A stretch of DNA of 64,000 bases from Vibrio furnissii CIP 102972. Lineage in GTDB: Bacteria; Pseudomonadota; Gammaproteobacteria; Enterobacterales; Vibrionaceae. Below, piece by piece: positions 52,521 to 61,705 of the stretch. The position numbers were made by a program, and so were the translations under genes. Below the pieces are notes generated by a model. That model saw nothing but the letters and a program-made list of their open reading frames with translations. It was not told the origin of the DNA and ran no database searches. Every line of letters begins with the position of its first letter. Positions within the stretch are counted from its first letter, which is position 1. The stretch spans positions 1,302,001-1,366,000 of the forward strand of contig NZ_ACZP01000014.1 in NCBI RefSeq assembly GCF_000176175.1, in the 5' to 3' direction.

Positions 52521-53138
52521 ATGAAAATACTATTGATTAACAGTAGCCCGAGGCAACAAACATCCTCGACGTATGCCCTTGCGCAATCACTGCTTCAGCG
52601 TATGTCGACACTGACGCCTGTGAGCGTGACGGAAGAAAACGTGACGCGACTGGCGCAGGTGGATAGTGAATATTCGATCTCCGTGGCGAGCATTGAACAC
52701 CAGCACGATGAGTCGACGGGCAGCCTGGCTGTATCGAATCGATTGATTGACGATTTAATCGCAGCCGACTTGGTGATCGTGGCGTCTCCGATGCATAACT
52801 TCTCTCTGCCTGCCGGGTTAAAAAGCTGGGTGGATCATGTGGTGCGCGCTCAAAAGACGTTCGCCATCACGCCAACCGGAAAATTGGGATTATTAGATGA
52901 TAAACCGGTGTATGTGCTTATTTCTTCCGGTGGGACGTTTTCAGGAAATAATGCGTATCAACCTGATTTTTTCACACCGTATATGAAAGAAATACTCAGC
53001 ACGATTGGCATTAACAGTGTCAGTTTCTTCGCAATTGAAAGTACCGTATCTTCTCATGAGGTGATCGAAAATAATATTGAATTCATTCGTCAAAAACTAT
53101 TATCGCATCTAGAAGAATACGTCATCAAAACCCAATGA
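52521..53138 (+). CDS. azoR: FMN-dependent NADH-azoreductase
   Basis: 205 residues. Flavodoxin-like AzoR: MKILLINSSPRQQTSSTYALAQ, the FMN loop VIVASPMHNFSLPAGLKSWVDHV, and SSGGTFSG. Two-electron reduction of quinones and azo compounds. ATG 52521 (GGAG nine bases upstream). Confidence 0.9.
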   Translation: MKILLINSSPRQQTSSTYALAQSLLQRMSTLTPVSVTEENVTRLAQVDSEYSISVASIEHQHDESTGSLAVSNRLIDDLIAADLVIVASPMHNFSLPAGLKSWVDHVVRAQKTFAITPTGKLGLLDDKPVYVLISSGGTFSGNNAYQPDFFTPYMKEILSTIGINSVSFFAIESTVSSHEVIENNIEFIRQKLLSHLEEYVIKTQ

Positions 53139-53191
53139 TTATCAATTTTATTACTTAAACCTTTAAAGTCACTTTAAATAGGATGCTCAAC

Positions 53192-54262
53192 ATGAAGCCT
53201 ATACACAAAAAATATTTAAACCTCTTTGTAACGGCGGTATTCAGCCTCGTGCCTTTCTATCAGCAAGCACACGCGGAAGAGATTGACTACGCCGCTGACG
53301 GTCAACGTCGTGCTCAGTCGGCGGGCGAATTTTTGGTCGGTAAACCGGCGCCCGATATGAAAATCACCACCATTGACGGCAGTACGATTGACTTGAGCGA
53401 GATGTATGGCAAGAAACCGGTCTATATCAAATTCTGGGCGACATGGTGCATCCCTTGCCGTGAGCAAATGCCCGGGTTTGAAGCCATATACAAGCAATAT
53501 CACGATCAAATCGAAGTGATATCGGTCAATACAGGCATCAATGACAACCTGCAGTCGGTGAAACCGTTTTTGAAAAAAATGGGGCTGACGATGCCGACAG
53601 TGATTGATGACGGAACACTTGCTCGAGCCTTTCAACTGAGAGTGACACCGCAACATGTGTTGATTGATAAGCAAGGCCAATTTTCTTACTTTGGTCATGT
53701 CGATGACGAAAATTTTCACAACCAACTTGAGCGTATCATTCACCAGTCCACCGTCCATCAGTCCACCGTCGACAAGGTGAGCATCGCTCACTCGCCGGCA
53801 CCGGATGCGCATACGTATCAAGTTGGCGACACGCTAAAAAATCTAGCGTTCACCACGATAAATGACAATAGCATCGAGTTGAAGTTTGGTGAGGACAATA
53901 GCGCCAAAGTCGGGTTGGTCTTTTTTGGCCCTTGGTGCGAATGGTATTTGGAAGAGACAGCGCCGGAATCGTCAAAGGCGTGTACTCAGGTCCGCGAACT
54001 GCTAGAGGAGAAATCTAAATCAAACAATATGAAGTGGGTTTCGATCTCTACCAATGTTTGGTCTTCTGTGGCTGAATTGCACGAATATAAAAAGAGTTAT
54101 GGAACCAGTTTGACGATTGTATTTGACGGTGATGGGAAACTATTTGAAGTATTTGGCGTGAACCAAATTCCAACCATTATTTTAATGGACAAAAGTGGCC
54201 GTATTGAATCGAAAGTTTCAGTGCAAGATAGTGAATTTGAAAATGTTTTAACTTCATTGTGA
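53192..54262 (+). CDS. Periplasmic TlpA/ResA-like protein with two thioredoxin-fold domains
   Basis: 356 residues from ATG 53192 (TAGGA upstream). Signal peptide 1-28 (LFVTAVFSLVPFYQQAHA). Domain 1 has PVYIKFWATWCIPCREQMP (CxxC active site). Domain 2 (about 205-356) repeats the fold but reads FFGPWCEWYLEET, without the second cysteine, so only domain 1 is a redox catalyst. Immediately before a ScsB/DsbD-like reductase, its likely electron donor. Confidence 0.86.
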   Translation: MKPIHKKYLNLFVTAVFSLVPFYQQAHAEEIDYAADGQRRAQSAGEFLVGKPAPDMKITTIDGSTIDLSEMYGKKPVYIKFWATWCIPCREQMPGFEAIYKQYHDQIEVISVNTGINDNLQSVKPFLKKMGLTMPTVIDDGTLARAFQLRVTPQHVLIDKQGQFSYFGHVDDENFHNQLERIIHQSTVHQSTVDKVSIAHSPAPDAHTYQVGDTLKNLAFTTINDNSIELKFGEDNSAKVGLVFFGPWCEWYLEETAPESSKACTQVRELLEEKSKSNNMKWVSISTNVWSSVAELHEYKKSYGTSLTIVFDGDGKLFEVFGVNQIPTIILMDKSGRIESKVSVQDSEFENVLTSL

Positions 54263-54345
54263 AATTCTAAAATATAAAGTATCCCCCAAATGGCTGTTAT
54301 TTTCATTCAAATGAATCATAACAGCCATTCGTTGAATTATTAGAG

Positions 54346-56424
54346 ATGAAAACCATGAAGTATATTGCTCTTTTCGTCCGTATCATCACGTTTTTCGCTT
54401 GGATAATGGCTTCATTTCAAGCGTTGAGTAACCCGAATGATGGCCCGAACTATTTACTGTCTGCTTCCATTGTTACGGCGTCTGAACATCCGTCCGCGGG
54501 TCAAACACAAACATTAGCGTTAAAAATGAAACCGCAAGCCGGCTGGCATGGGTATTGGGAAAACCCGGGTGACGCTGGTTTTGCCAATTATTTCAAATGG
54601 TCTTTACCGAAAGGCGTGACCGTTGGTGAATTTGCTTACCCGGCACCAAGCCAACTGCTCACCAGTGGTTTAATGAATTACATCTACCATGGTGAATACG
54701 TGTTGTTGGCGCCGCTGACGATCAGTAACGACTATCAAGCCGGCGACTCGATCGATTTAGCGCTTGAGCTCAATTACTTGGTATGTAACCCAGAAAGTTG
54801 TCTACCGGAAAGTCAGTCACTAAGCGTGACGTTGACGGTTGGTGATGGCGCGGCAGAGAGCGCCTTGCAAAATCGATTGAATCAATGGCAAGCGCGAATC
54901 CCCAAACCCATGCACGAAACCGGGCAGTTTTACACCAGCAACGAGACGTTGACACTGCGTTTGCCATTACCCAGTTCTTATTATCTGAAAAACGTCGATA
55001 TGAAGAACGTGCACGTGTACCCAATCATCAACGATTTGATGTCTAACAGCGCCGTTCAACACTTCACGGTAAACGATGATCGCCTGATGATGAGCACGGC
55101 GAAAGGCGACGCGGACGGCGATCTGTTTGAAGGCGTTCTCGTGCTCAATAGTGACACATCGTTGCGGTTCAAGGCCGAACGCGTCGATGCGTTAAGTGCG
55201 TTGTCCGGTCAGCCAGATTCATGGATGAGCAACGATATTATGCTCTCGATGATTGCATTTCTGGGCGCTGTGGCTGGTGGCCTGTTGCTCAACATCATGC
55301 CGTGCGTCTTTCCAATCTTGAGCCTGAAAATTCTCAGCATCGCGCATCAGGGGTCTGAAAAAGAAGCCAGAGCCGGTGCACTCGCCTATATGTTCGGCGC
55401 AGTCTTGGTGTGCGTGGTGCTGGGCGGCGTCATTCTGGCGCTCAGATCGCTGGGTCATCAAGTCGGATGGGCGTTTCAACTGCAAAGCCCGATTGTCATT
55501 GCGGCGCTGATTCTGTTGATGAATGCGATCGGCTTTAACTTGGCAGGGTTGTATGAGATTGGAACGCTCACCTCGGGCTCGCGCTTGCAAGACGCCAAAG
55601 GACCCAAAGGCGATTTTTGGACCGGTGTACTTGCGGCATTTGTCGCGACACCTTGTACGGGACCATTCATGGCCACCGCACTAGGGGCTGCCTTGATGTT
55701 GCCGCTGGTCAGTGCATTGATGATTTTTGCCGGATTAGGTTTTGGCATGGCGTTGCCATTTTTGTTGGTGAGCTTTATGCCAAGGTTGCGCACAGTGCTG
55801 CCAAAACCGGGGGCGTGGATGGTCACCGTAAGACGTATTCTGGCACTGCCTATGTTTGTCACGGTGCTGGGGCTGTTATGGATATTGATGCGCCAGACCA
55901 GCAGCGATTTTACCCTGTTGGTCATTTCGGCAACCATGCTGTCCACCTTTGGCTTGTGGCTAACTGGTTTATGGCAGGTGTCACAACGCAAAATGCGCTG
56001 GTGGCCAGCCATTGTGTTGAGCTTGATGTCGCTGTCGGTGATGGTCTCGTGGGATTCAGAGCCTTTGGCACAGTCATCTCATCTCGAATCCAATGCTCTA
56101 CCGTTTGAGCAAGTCAAGTTGGATGCGATAAAAGTGGAGCACGATGTGTTTTTATACTTCACGGCAGATTGGTGTTTGACGTGCAAAGTCAATGAAAAAA
56201 CCTCGATAGCGCGAGACAGCGTGCAAGCAGCGTTGAAGCAACAGGGTGTGGTCACGATGGTCGGCGACTGGACCCATGGCGACAGTGCCATCACGCAGTT
56301 CCTGACACAGCACAAGCGTTCGGGCGTGCCGCTTTATCTATGGTATCGAAAAGGGGTCGATGTACCAGAGGAGCTGCCTCAGATCCTCACGCCGACAATT
56401 CTTCTGAATCAGTTACCTGACTAG
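54346..56424 (+). CDS. scsB: ScsB/DsbD-type transmembrane thiol-disulfide reductase
   Basis: 692 residues. Signal/anchor at 1-28; periplasmic domain to about 290 with GWHGYWENPGDAG and VCNPESCLPE; eight-helix DsbD core with the paired cysteines of NIMPCVFPILSLK and ATPCTGPF; C-terminal thioredoxin domain with DWCLTCKVNEK. It moves electrons from cytoplasmic thioredoxin to periplasmic partners. The N-terminal domain matches ScsB more than DsbD. Confidence 0.87.
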   Translation: MKTMKYIALFVRIITFFAWIMASFQALSNPNDGPNYLLSASIVTASEHPSAGQTQTLALKMKPQAGWHGYWENPGDAGFANYFKWSLPKGVTVGEFAYPAPSQLLTSGLMNYIYHGEYVLLAPLTISNDYQAGDSIDLALELNYLVCNPESCLPESQSLSVTLTVGDGAAESALQNRLNQWQARIPKPMHETGQFYTSNETLTLRLPLPSSYYLKNVDMKNVHVYPIINDLMSNSAVQHFTVNDDRLMMSTAKGDADGDLFEGVLVLNSDTSLRFKAERVDALSALSGQPDSWMSNDIMLSMIAFLGAVAGGLLLNIMPCVFPILSLKILSIAHQGSEKEARAGALAYMFGAVLVCVVLGGVILALRSLGHQVGWAFQLQSPIVIAALILLMNAIGFNLAGLYEIGTLTSGSRLQDAKGPKGDFWTGVLAAFVATPCTGPFMATALGAALMLPLVSALMIFAGLGFGMALPFLLVSFMPRLRTVLPKPGAWMVTVRRILALPMFVTVLGLLWILMRQTSSDFTLLVISATMLSTFGLWLTGLWQVSQRKMRWWPAIVLSLMSLSVMVSWDSEPLAQSSHLESNALPFEQVKLDAIKVEHDVFLYFTADWCLTCKVNEKTSIARDSVQAALKQQGVVTMVGDWTHGDSAITQFLTQHKRSGVPLYLWYRKGVDVPEELPQILTPTILLNQLPD

Positions 56425-56443
56425 CCACGATGCCAGCGATGGG

Positions 56444-56845
56444 CTAAACCGGTCTGGAATAGTGTTCTGGCAAGAACCCGTGCCCTTGTTTTTCTGAAAG
56501 GTAAACGAGGGCATCAATCACGCGAAGCGGTGTTAACCGCGTTTCTTCTCCGCAGCTTTCCAGTTCAAATGTCAGGTAAAGTTGGTCATGTTCCACTTTG
56601 AAAAATAGGTTTCCTTGCGGCGGGCGCTCTTGAGTGAGCGCAAAAACGCCCATGCCAATAAAGTGCGAGCTGCTTCGATTACCGGTCGCGTAGATATCGC
56701 TCTGCAACTTGTGGGCGAGCGTTAAGACATCTAGAAGTAGGTTGATCTGATCGTCAGAAACATTGTCGAGCGCTTGGATATGCGGTTCCTTACAGAACCG
56801 CTCTAAATAGCTCATCATTTCATCTATATCGTTGTTAAATAACAT
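56444..56845 (-). CDS. Conserved hypothetical protein
   Basis: 133 residues from ATG 56845. Starts MLFNNDIDEMMSYLERFC, helical N-terminal half, beta C-terminal half (NLFFKVEHDQLYLTFELES). Convergent with scsB, leaving 19 bp between stops. No family recognised. Confidence 0.65.
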   Translation of the reverse strand: MLFNNDIDEMMSYLERFCKEPHIQALDNVSDDQINLLLDVLTLAHKLQSDIYATGNRSSSHFIGMGVFALTQERPPQGNLFFKVEHDQLYLTFELESCGEETRLTPLRVIDALVYLSEKQGHGFLPEHYSRPV

Positions 56846-56935
56846 TATTGAACGCCTTGAGGGTGAGAAACGCGATTGTAGCGTCAGTTGCCTCACATCT
56901 CAAAGCATTCAACGACAACGAGAGGTCAGGCCATT

Positions 56936-57469
56936 TCACGCCATCGTGGTTTGCTTCACTTTGGCAATAAAAGGCAAGTTTCGCGAGTGGTCATGCCACG
57001 GTAAGCCGTAACCCACCAACAGGTCATCGCTATCCATGTCGTACGCAAAATACTGTGACACAGGAATCGCAACACGACTAGGCTTCACAAATAGTGTCGC
57101 AATGGAGAGCGATTTTATCGGAAAATGTTCAATGAGGTATGTGCTGAGGCGTTTCATGGTGCCGCCGGATTCAATCGCATCATCGACCAAAATGACATGC
57201 TTCCCCGCGATTGGGACATTTTGGTGATACTCAATTTTGGAGCGGTTGTTTCGCTCTCCCGGCGTGTGTGGGCAAGAGATGTAATCCATGCTGATAGGGA
57301 AGGACAGTTGTCGCACCAGATCCGCGGTAAATAAAATACCGCCCGGCACCACGGTGATGATCACAGCCTCATCAAATTGCTGATTGAGCTGCTCGGCAAC
57401 GCATGTAACGCCAGCTTTGATCTGCGCTTCGCTCAACACCAAGTCACCGATGTAATTATCGTGTGTCAT
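56936..57469 (-). CDS. Purine-type phosphoribosyltransferase (hypoxanthine PRTase-like)
   Basis: 177 residues from ATG 57469. PRPP site HVILVDDAIESGGTMKRL (VDDxxxxGxT), the flexible loop region RNNRSKIEYHQNVPIAGK and the C-terminal LLVGYGLPWHD, as in hypoxanthine phosphoribosyltransferases. Overlaps the upstream maa-like gene by 4 bp (ATGA), so translationally coupled. Confidence 0.85.
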   Translation of the reverse strand: MTHDNYIGDLVLSEAQIKAGVTCVAEQLNQQFDEAVIITVVPGGILFTADLVRQLSFPISMDYISCPHTPGERNNRSKIEYHQNVPIAGKHVILVDDAIESGGTMKRLSTYLIEHFPIKSLSIATLFVKPSRVAIPVSQYFAYDMDSDDLLVGYGLPWHDHSRNLPFIAKVKQTTMA

Positions 57470-58080
57470 TGCTGGCTCCCAGTTGCTGTGGTGACGCCAT
57501 CGGTAGCGTCTTGGGATGTTTGCGCGCATGGAATGTCACGAAGAATGCGAGCTGGATTGCCACCAATCACCACGTTGTCGCCAAAACTCTTGGTGACGAC
57601 ACTGCCCGAGGCGACCACGACGTTATTGCCCAACGTGACGCCGGGATTGATCGTCGCATGCCCACCAATCCAGCAGTTATCGCCGATGTGAATGGGTTTT
57701 GCCGATTCGACACCGCTGGCACGTTCAATGGGATCGAGTGGGTGAGTCGCAGTGTAAATGCCAACTTGTGGCCCGAGCATGCAGTTGTCACCAAAATGGA
57801 CTTCAGCGCAATCTAGAATTACACAGTCATAGTTTGCAAAGAAGTGATCGCCTACCGAGATATTGCAGCCATAGTCACAATAGAAATTCGGATGGATCGA
57901 GATATTTCTTCCCACATGACCCAGTAAGTGGTGCAAGATGTTCGCTCGAGTTTCGGCGTCCTCAGCGGAGGCGTGGTTGAATTGATGAAGCCAATTGCGT
58001 GCCTGCTCGCGCAGTTGACTCAACTGTTGATCGGCCGGATTGTACAGCGCTCCGGAAAGCATTTTTTCATACTCAGTCAT
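57466..58080 (-). CDS. maa: Maltose O-acetyltransferase-like (left-handed beta-helix)
   Basis: 204 residues. MTEYEKMLSGALYNPADQQL start, hexapeptide repeats (ISVGDHFFANYDCVILD, IHIGDNCWIGGHATINPGV) and GIYTATHPLDPIERASG with the catalytic His. Matches the Maa/LacA family throughout. Pairing with a phosphoribosyltransferase is an odd operon; a sugar or nucleoside acetylation link is only a guess. Confidence 0.88.
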   Translation of the reverse strand: MTEYEKMLSGALYNPADQQLSQLREQARNWLHQFNHASAEDAETRANILHHLLGHVGRNISIHPNFYCDYGCNISVGDHFFANYDCVILDCAEVHFGDNCMLGPQVGIYTATHPLDPIERASGVESAKPIHIGDNCWIGGHATINPGVTLGNNVVVASGSVVTKSFGDNVVIGGNPARILRDIPCAQTSQDATDGVTTATGSQQ

Positions 58081-58427
58081 GCTCGATGCCCTTACTTAAC
58101 CATAAAACGGACGGGTGACATGATGAACGCGTCACGCGAAATAAAGCGTGATTGAGTATACAGAAAAAACGACAAATGAACATAGATAAGCATTTTTATG
58201 TCCATATGTGTTGTTTTTTGATGCGGCGATTGGCGCTGTTGAGCAAGGAACGACATACAAAAACGCGAGCGGCTAGCGTTCATCGAACGGACGAAAGCAG
58301 AACGAAAACACGTCCGCTATAGGAATCGCTTGAGAGACGCAAAAGAGATTGTTCATAAGTGAACAGATATGAACATCCACCATGTTCGTTTATACTGGGT
58401 CAACTCGCCGCCGACTCGATAACAATT
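58081..58427. other. Divergent intergenic region (347 bp)
   Basis: Lies between the leftward maa-like gene and the rightward DeoR-type gene. AT-rich 58140-58220. Operator-like repeats are listed separately; no gene seen. Confidence 0.5.
58350..58387. promoter_or_regulatory. Candidate DeoR-type operators
   Basis: Two inverted repeats in tandem: TGTTCA-TAAG-TGAACA (58350-58365) and GAACAT-CCACC-ATGTTC (58371-58387), 41 bp before the regulator start. Shared half-site TGAACA/TGTTCA, as expected for autoregulation; another TGAACAT lies near 58175. Confidence 0.6.
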
Positions 58428-59201
58428 ATGGAAAAATTTTCACCAGAAGAACGTCATCAGCTCATTCTCAATTTATTGAACGCGCATCATAAAGTGATGG
58501 CAACTGACTTGGCCGCGCAATTGGGCTCAACCGAAGCCACGATTCGTCGGGATTTGCGTTTTCTGGCCAATGAAGGATTGTGCAAGCGCATTCACGGTGG
58601 AGCGCTTTCGCTGGTGCCCGCAACGGGGACGCAAGAGCAGCGGTTGGAAAACCGCCATAGCGAAAAGCAGGCGCTAGCACTTGCCGCATTATCCATCATC
58701 AAAGCCAATCACGTGATTTTCCTCGATGCGAGTAGCACCCACATGCTGCTCGCCAGTCTGCTGCCCAATACAATGGGCCTAACGGTGGTGACCAATAGCC
58801 CGGTGATCGCCATGCGATTACTGGCGCGGCAATCGATTCGCACCATCTTGCTTGGGGGAGAGCTGGATAACACCGTCGGCGGCGCCGTGGACATTACGGC
58901 GGTTGAAGCTTTGCAAAAGTTTCGCTTTGACCTCTGTTTCATAGGCATTTGTGGTTGGTCGTCGGAAACCGGCTTTAGTGCCATTCATTATCAAGATGCC
59001 GAGTTTAAACGCCATGTCACCTCGAAAGGTGGCGCGATGGTGGCACTGTGCACGGAAGATAAAGCGGAAGCGTTAGCGCCTTACCCGTTCTTGCCATCTG
59101 AACGCCTTGATTACCTAGTTTGTTCTCCCAATAGCCACACCATCAGTGACTATTTTCATCAACTCGATTGCACGGTCATCACCAGTCAGCCGGTTGAATA
59201 G
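58428..59201 (+). CDS. DeoR-family regulator
   Basis: 257 residues from ATG 58428. DeoR helix-turn-helix at 6-60 (ERHQLILNLLNAHHKVMATDLAAQLGSTEATIRRDLRFLANEGLCKRIHGGA), then the sugar-phosphate-sensing domain with IFLDASSTHMLLASLL and VTNSPVIA and FIGICGWSSETGFSA. Likely regulates the divergent acetyltransferase operon. Confidence 0.9.
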   Translation: MEKFSPEERHQLILNLLNAHHKVMATDLAAQLGSTEATIRRDLRFLANEGLCKRIHGGALSLVPATGTQEQRLENRHSEKQALALAALSIIKANHVIFLDASSTHMLLASLLPNTMGLTVVTNSPVIAMRLLARQSIRTILLGGELDNTVGGAVDITAVEALQKFRFDLCFIGICGWSSETGFSAIHYQDAEFKRHVTSKGGAMVALCTEDKAEALAPYPFLPSERLDYLVCSPNSHTISDYFHQLDCTVITSQPVE

Positions 59202-59440
59202 AATCGGTAAGTGTCCATGCCGCTTCATCCATTTTTCTAATCAGCCTTGTCATCAATACATGCGCCGCGAAAATGCATGTGTCGAGAGTGGATTAGGCGT
59301 GACAGTGTGACGTGAATGCTTTATGAAGCTCCCACAGCGGGGGATTGAATACGACGGCAAACTTTGATGGCAGCTCGTTGATAGCAGATTGTTTCGACAA
59401 ACTGTTTCGACAATCCGTTACGACAGAAAGGGTGACAAAC

Positions 59441-59464
59441 AAAAGGGGAGCATGGAGCTCCCCT
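59441..59464 (-). terminator. Terminator of the pqi operon
   Basis: Perfect 8-bp stem GGGGAGC/GCTCCCC extended by A-T, 5-nt loop, followed in the minus direction by TTTTGTTTG. It lies 25 bp after pqiC. The other part of the gap (59202-59440) shows no gene. Confidence 0.8.
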
Positions 59465-59489
59465 GATTGATCATGGTGATGTGGCGATA

Positions 59490-60059
59490 TTATAACTGCT
59501 GCGCGATGGCATCGGTGAGGTCATCGAGACTGGCGGCTAATGCTTCAACCAGCGCATCGTAGCCTTCATCTTGCAGCGGCACGGAGATTTTCACTGGAGC
59601 GCGGCGCTTCACTTTGCCATTGGCTTCAATCAACATCCATTCTCCTTCCACTTCTGTATTGCCTTGATAGTTGCCATTAAACTTGTTCAAACTCAGTTGC
59701 AGCTTGTCGTCACTGCTTTGGTCGAGCAGGTTATGAACCGTGACTGGCCAATAATGAGTTTGTTTTTGACGCAAGTCGGCAATGACCCGTTGAGTAATTT
59801 GTTCAGACAAATTTTGCGCCCATTGATTGTGCTTGGCCTGAATCACTTGGGATTCTGACGTGCGATATACGATGCCACGATTATTGAGGTAGCTGGCCAA
59901 TTCGACCGGGCGCACCACCAGTAGTGGACGGTCGGTGACCGCTTCAGGCGTTTCCGTTTGCGATTCCGGTTGCGGTAAAAGATAGAGCGCGCTGGTGGTC
60001 TCCGGTGCACTGCTACAGCCTGCCAACAACGCAGCTGCTAAGAACATGATTCGTCTCAT
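59490..60059 (-). CDS. pqiC: Outer-membrane lipoprotein PqiC
   Basis: 189 residues. Lipobox LLAGC (Cys15) after a short signal sequence. The rest is the ABC-transport auxiliary/PqiC domain (ALYLLPQPES, YLNNRGIVYRTSESQV, QWAQNLSEQI). It anchors the Pqi MCE tunnel at the outer membrane. Overlaps pqiB by one base. Confidence 0.92.
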   Translation of the reverse strand: MRRIMFLAAALLAGCSSAPETTSALYLLPQPESQTETPEAVTDRPLLVVRPVELASYLNNRGIVYRTSESQVIQAKHNQWAQNLSEQITQRVIADLRQKQTHYWPVTVHNLLDQSSDDKLQLSLNKFNGNYQGNTEVEGEWMLIEANGKVKRRAPVKISVPLQDEGYDALVEALAASLDDLTDAIAQQL

Positions 60060-61705
60060 TATTTCTTCCCTCCCACTGGAACCGGATCGTTGACGTCATC
60101 CACCCCGAACACCAAGGCGTTTGGTTTGTCGTTCAATTGTTTTAGCACCGGTTTAAATTCAGTCATCACTTTTTCAAGCTCTTTTAATGTCGATTCCATG
60201 TCGCTATACATGGTGGAGTTCGGGCCGTAGCCGTCCAACGTTTTTTGCAGTTGTTGCAGGCTTTGGCGAATATCCGCTGGGATCTGCTGCGTTTCATTTT
60301 GGTTCAGCAGTTTATTGATACTGTTGGCCATTCGTTCCGCCGACGCCAAGGTGCGTTCAGAGGTTTTTAGGGTTTGGTTGAGGGACTCAAGTGTATCTTC
60401 CATTGGCAACTTGTTGATCTTGTATAGGAAGTCATTCACTTGTTTTTGAACCTGCGCAAATCCGCCCCGCATGGTCGGGAAGACGGACAATCCCAAAAAC
60501 TCACTCGGCTCGTATTTTGCGGCATCGGGATAGAAATCGGTGTCGATATACAGCGCGCCGGTAATCAAACTGCCGGTTTTCAATGTGCCCCGCAGGCCTC
60601 GTGCAAACTCCAGTTTGAGTTTTTCGCTGTACTCATCCATTGAATCGGTGTGGAAGTGATCGAACAAGCGGCCCAACTCGATACGCACCAAGACCGGAAT
60701 GCGTTTGACCGAAAAGCTCTCTTCTTGAGTCGGGAAACGCAGAGGCACTTTCATCACCGTACCAATTCGCAAGCCGCGGTATTCAACTGGCGCTTTCTCT
60801 TTCAGGCCGCGAATGGATTCATCAAACAGCATCACAAAGTCGATGTATTCATCATAAATTCCTTCACGTAACTGCTTCACATCATCGTAGAGGCGGAAGT
60901 TGGTCATGTCTTCGGTGAGCGGATCGCCAGAATCCATGCCCGGTACGGAATCAAATGTGACGCCACCGGTGAGCAGGCTTTCCAGTGAGCCTAATTTGAG
61001 CTCAAAGCCTTCCGTATTGAGTTGGAGATCAACGCCAGAGCTGAGCCAAAACTTCGAGCGGGTGCGGATTAAACTGTCGTAAGGTTTAAAGATAAACAGT
61101 TGATACAACGCCTGACGGGTTTCCACATCAAAACTGGTTTTCTCGACGCGTCCAACCGTAAAGCCTTTAAATATAACGGGATCACCCACGCCGAGTTTGC
61201 CTGCTTCTCGGTGCGTCAAGACAATACGGCGACCTTCCGCATCTGGCGCAGCGACAGGCGGGACATCCAACACCGTGAAGTGTTCTTTTTCTTCTGCCGA
61301 CTTACCCGGTTGCAACTGAATGTACGCACCCGATAGCAAGGTTTCCAAGCCCGAAACACCATCGCGGCCGATGCGAGGTTTCACGACCCAAAACATGGAA
61401 TCTTCCCTCAGCATTCGCTCGGCATCTTTGTTCATTTGTGCTTTGGCGATGATGTGGTCGTAATTCTCGCTGAGCGTCACTTGGGTGATAACCCCAACTT
61501 TCACGTTCAACGCGCGAATCTCGGTTTTCCCCGCTTCAATCCCATCGGCTGTTGGCAATTGCAGCGTGATTTGCGGGCCTGTGCTGCTGATGTACTGAAA
61601 TAGCATCCAAGCCCCCATGACCAATGCCAGGATAGGAATGATCCAGACAGCAGATATCTGCCGTTGTTGTTTTATTTGAGCGGTTGTTTTGTTCTCATCA
61701 CTCAT
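60059..61705 (-). CDS. pqiB: MCE-family protein PqiB
   Basis: 548 residues from ATG 61705. One membrane helix at about 18-38 (AVWIIPILALVMGAWMLFQY), three MCE domains (PQITLQLPTADGIEAGKTEIRALNVKVG, GRRIVLTHREAGKLGVGDPVIFKGFTVG, EYRGLRIGTVMKVPLRF) and a C-terminal coiled-coil needle region. Spans the periplasm for lipid transport. Overlaps pqiA by 8 bp. Confidence 0.94.
   Translation of the reverse strand: MSDENKTTAQIKQQRQISAVWIIPILALVMGAWMLFQYISSTGPQITLQLPTADGIEAGKTEIRALNVKVGVITQVTLSENYDHIIAKAQMNKDAERMLREDSMFWVVKPRIGRDGVSGLETLLSGAYIQLQPGKSAEEKEHFTVLDVPPVAAPDAEGRRIVLTHREAGKLGVGDPVIFKGFTVGRVEKTSFDVETRQALYQLFIFKPYDSLIRTRSKFWLSSGVDLQLNTEGFELKLGSLESLLTGGVTFDSVPGMDSGDPLTEDMTNFRLYDDVKQLREGIYDEYIDFVMLFDESIRGLKEKAPVEYRGLRIGTVMKVPLRFPTQEESFSVKRIPVLVRIELGRLFDHFHTDSMDEYSEKLKLEFARGLRGTLKTGSLITGALYIDTDFYPDAAKYEPSEFLGLSVFPTMRGGFAQVQKQVNDFLYKINKLPMEDTLESLNQTLKTSERTLASAERMANSINKLLNQNETQQIPADIRQSLQQLQKTLDGYGPNSTMYSDMESTLKELEKVMTEFKPVLKQLNDKPNALVFGVDDVNDPVPVGGKK

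Noticed and set aside
54770..56012. Long frames opposite the scsB gene
   Set aside because: Antisense shadows of a high-quality DsbD-type gene, with no ribosome site or family text.
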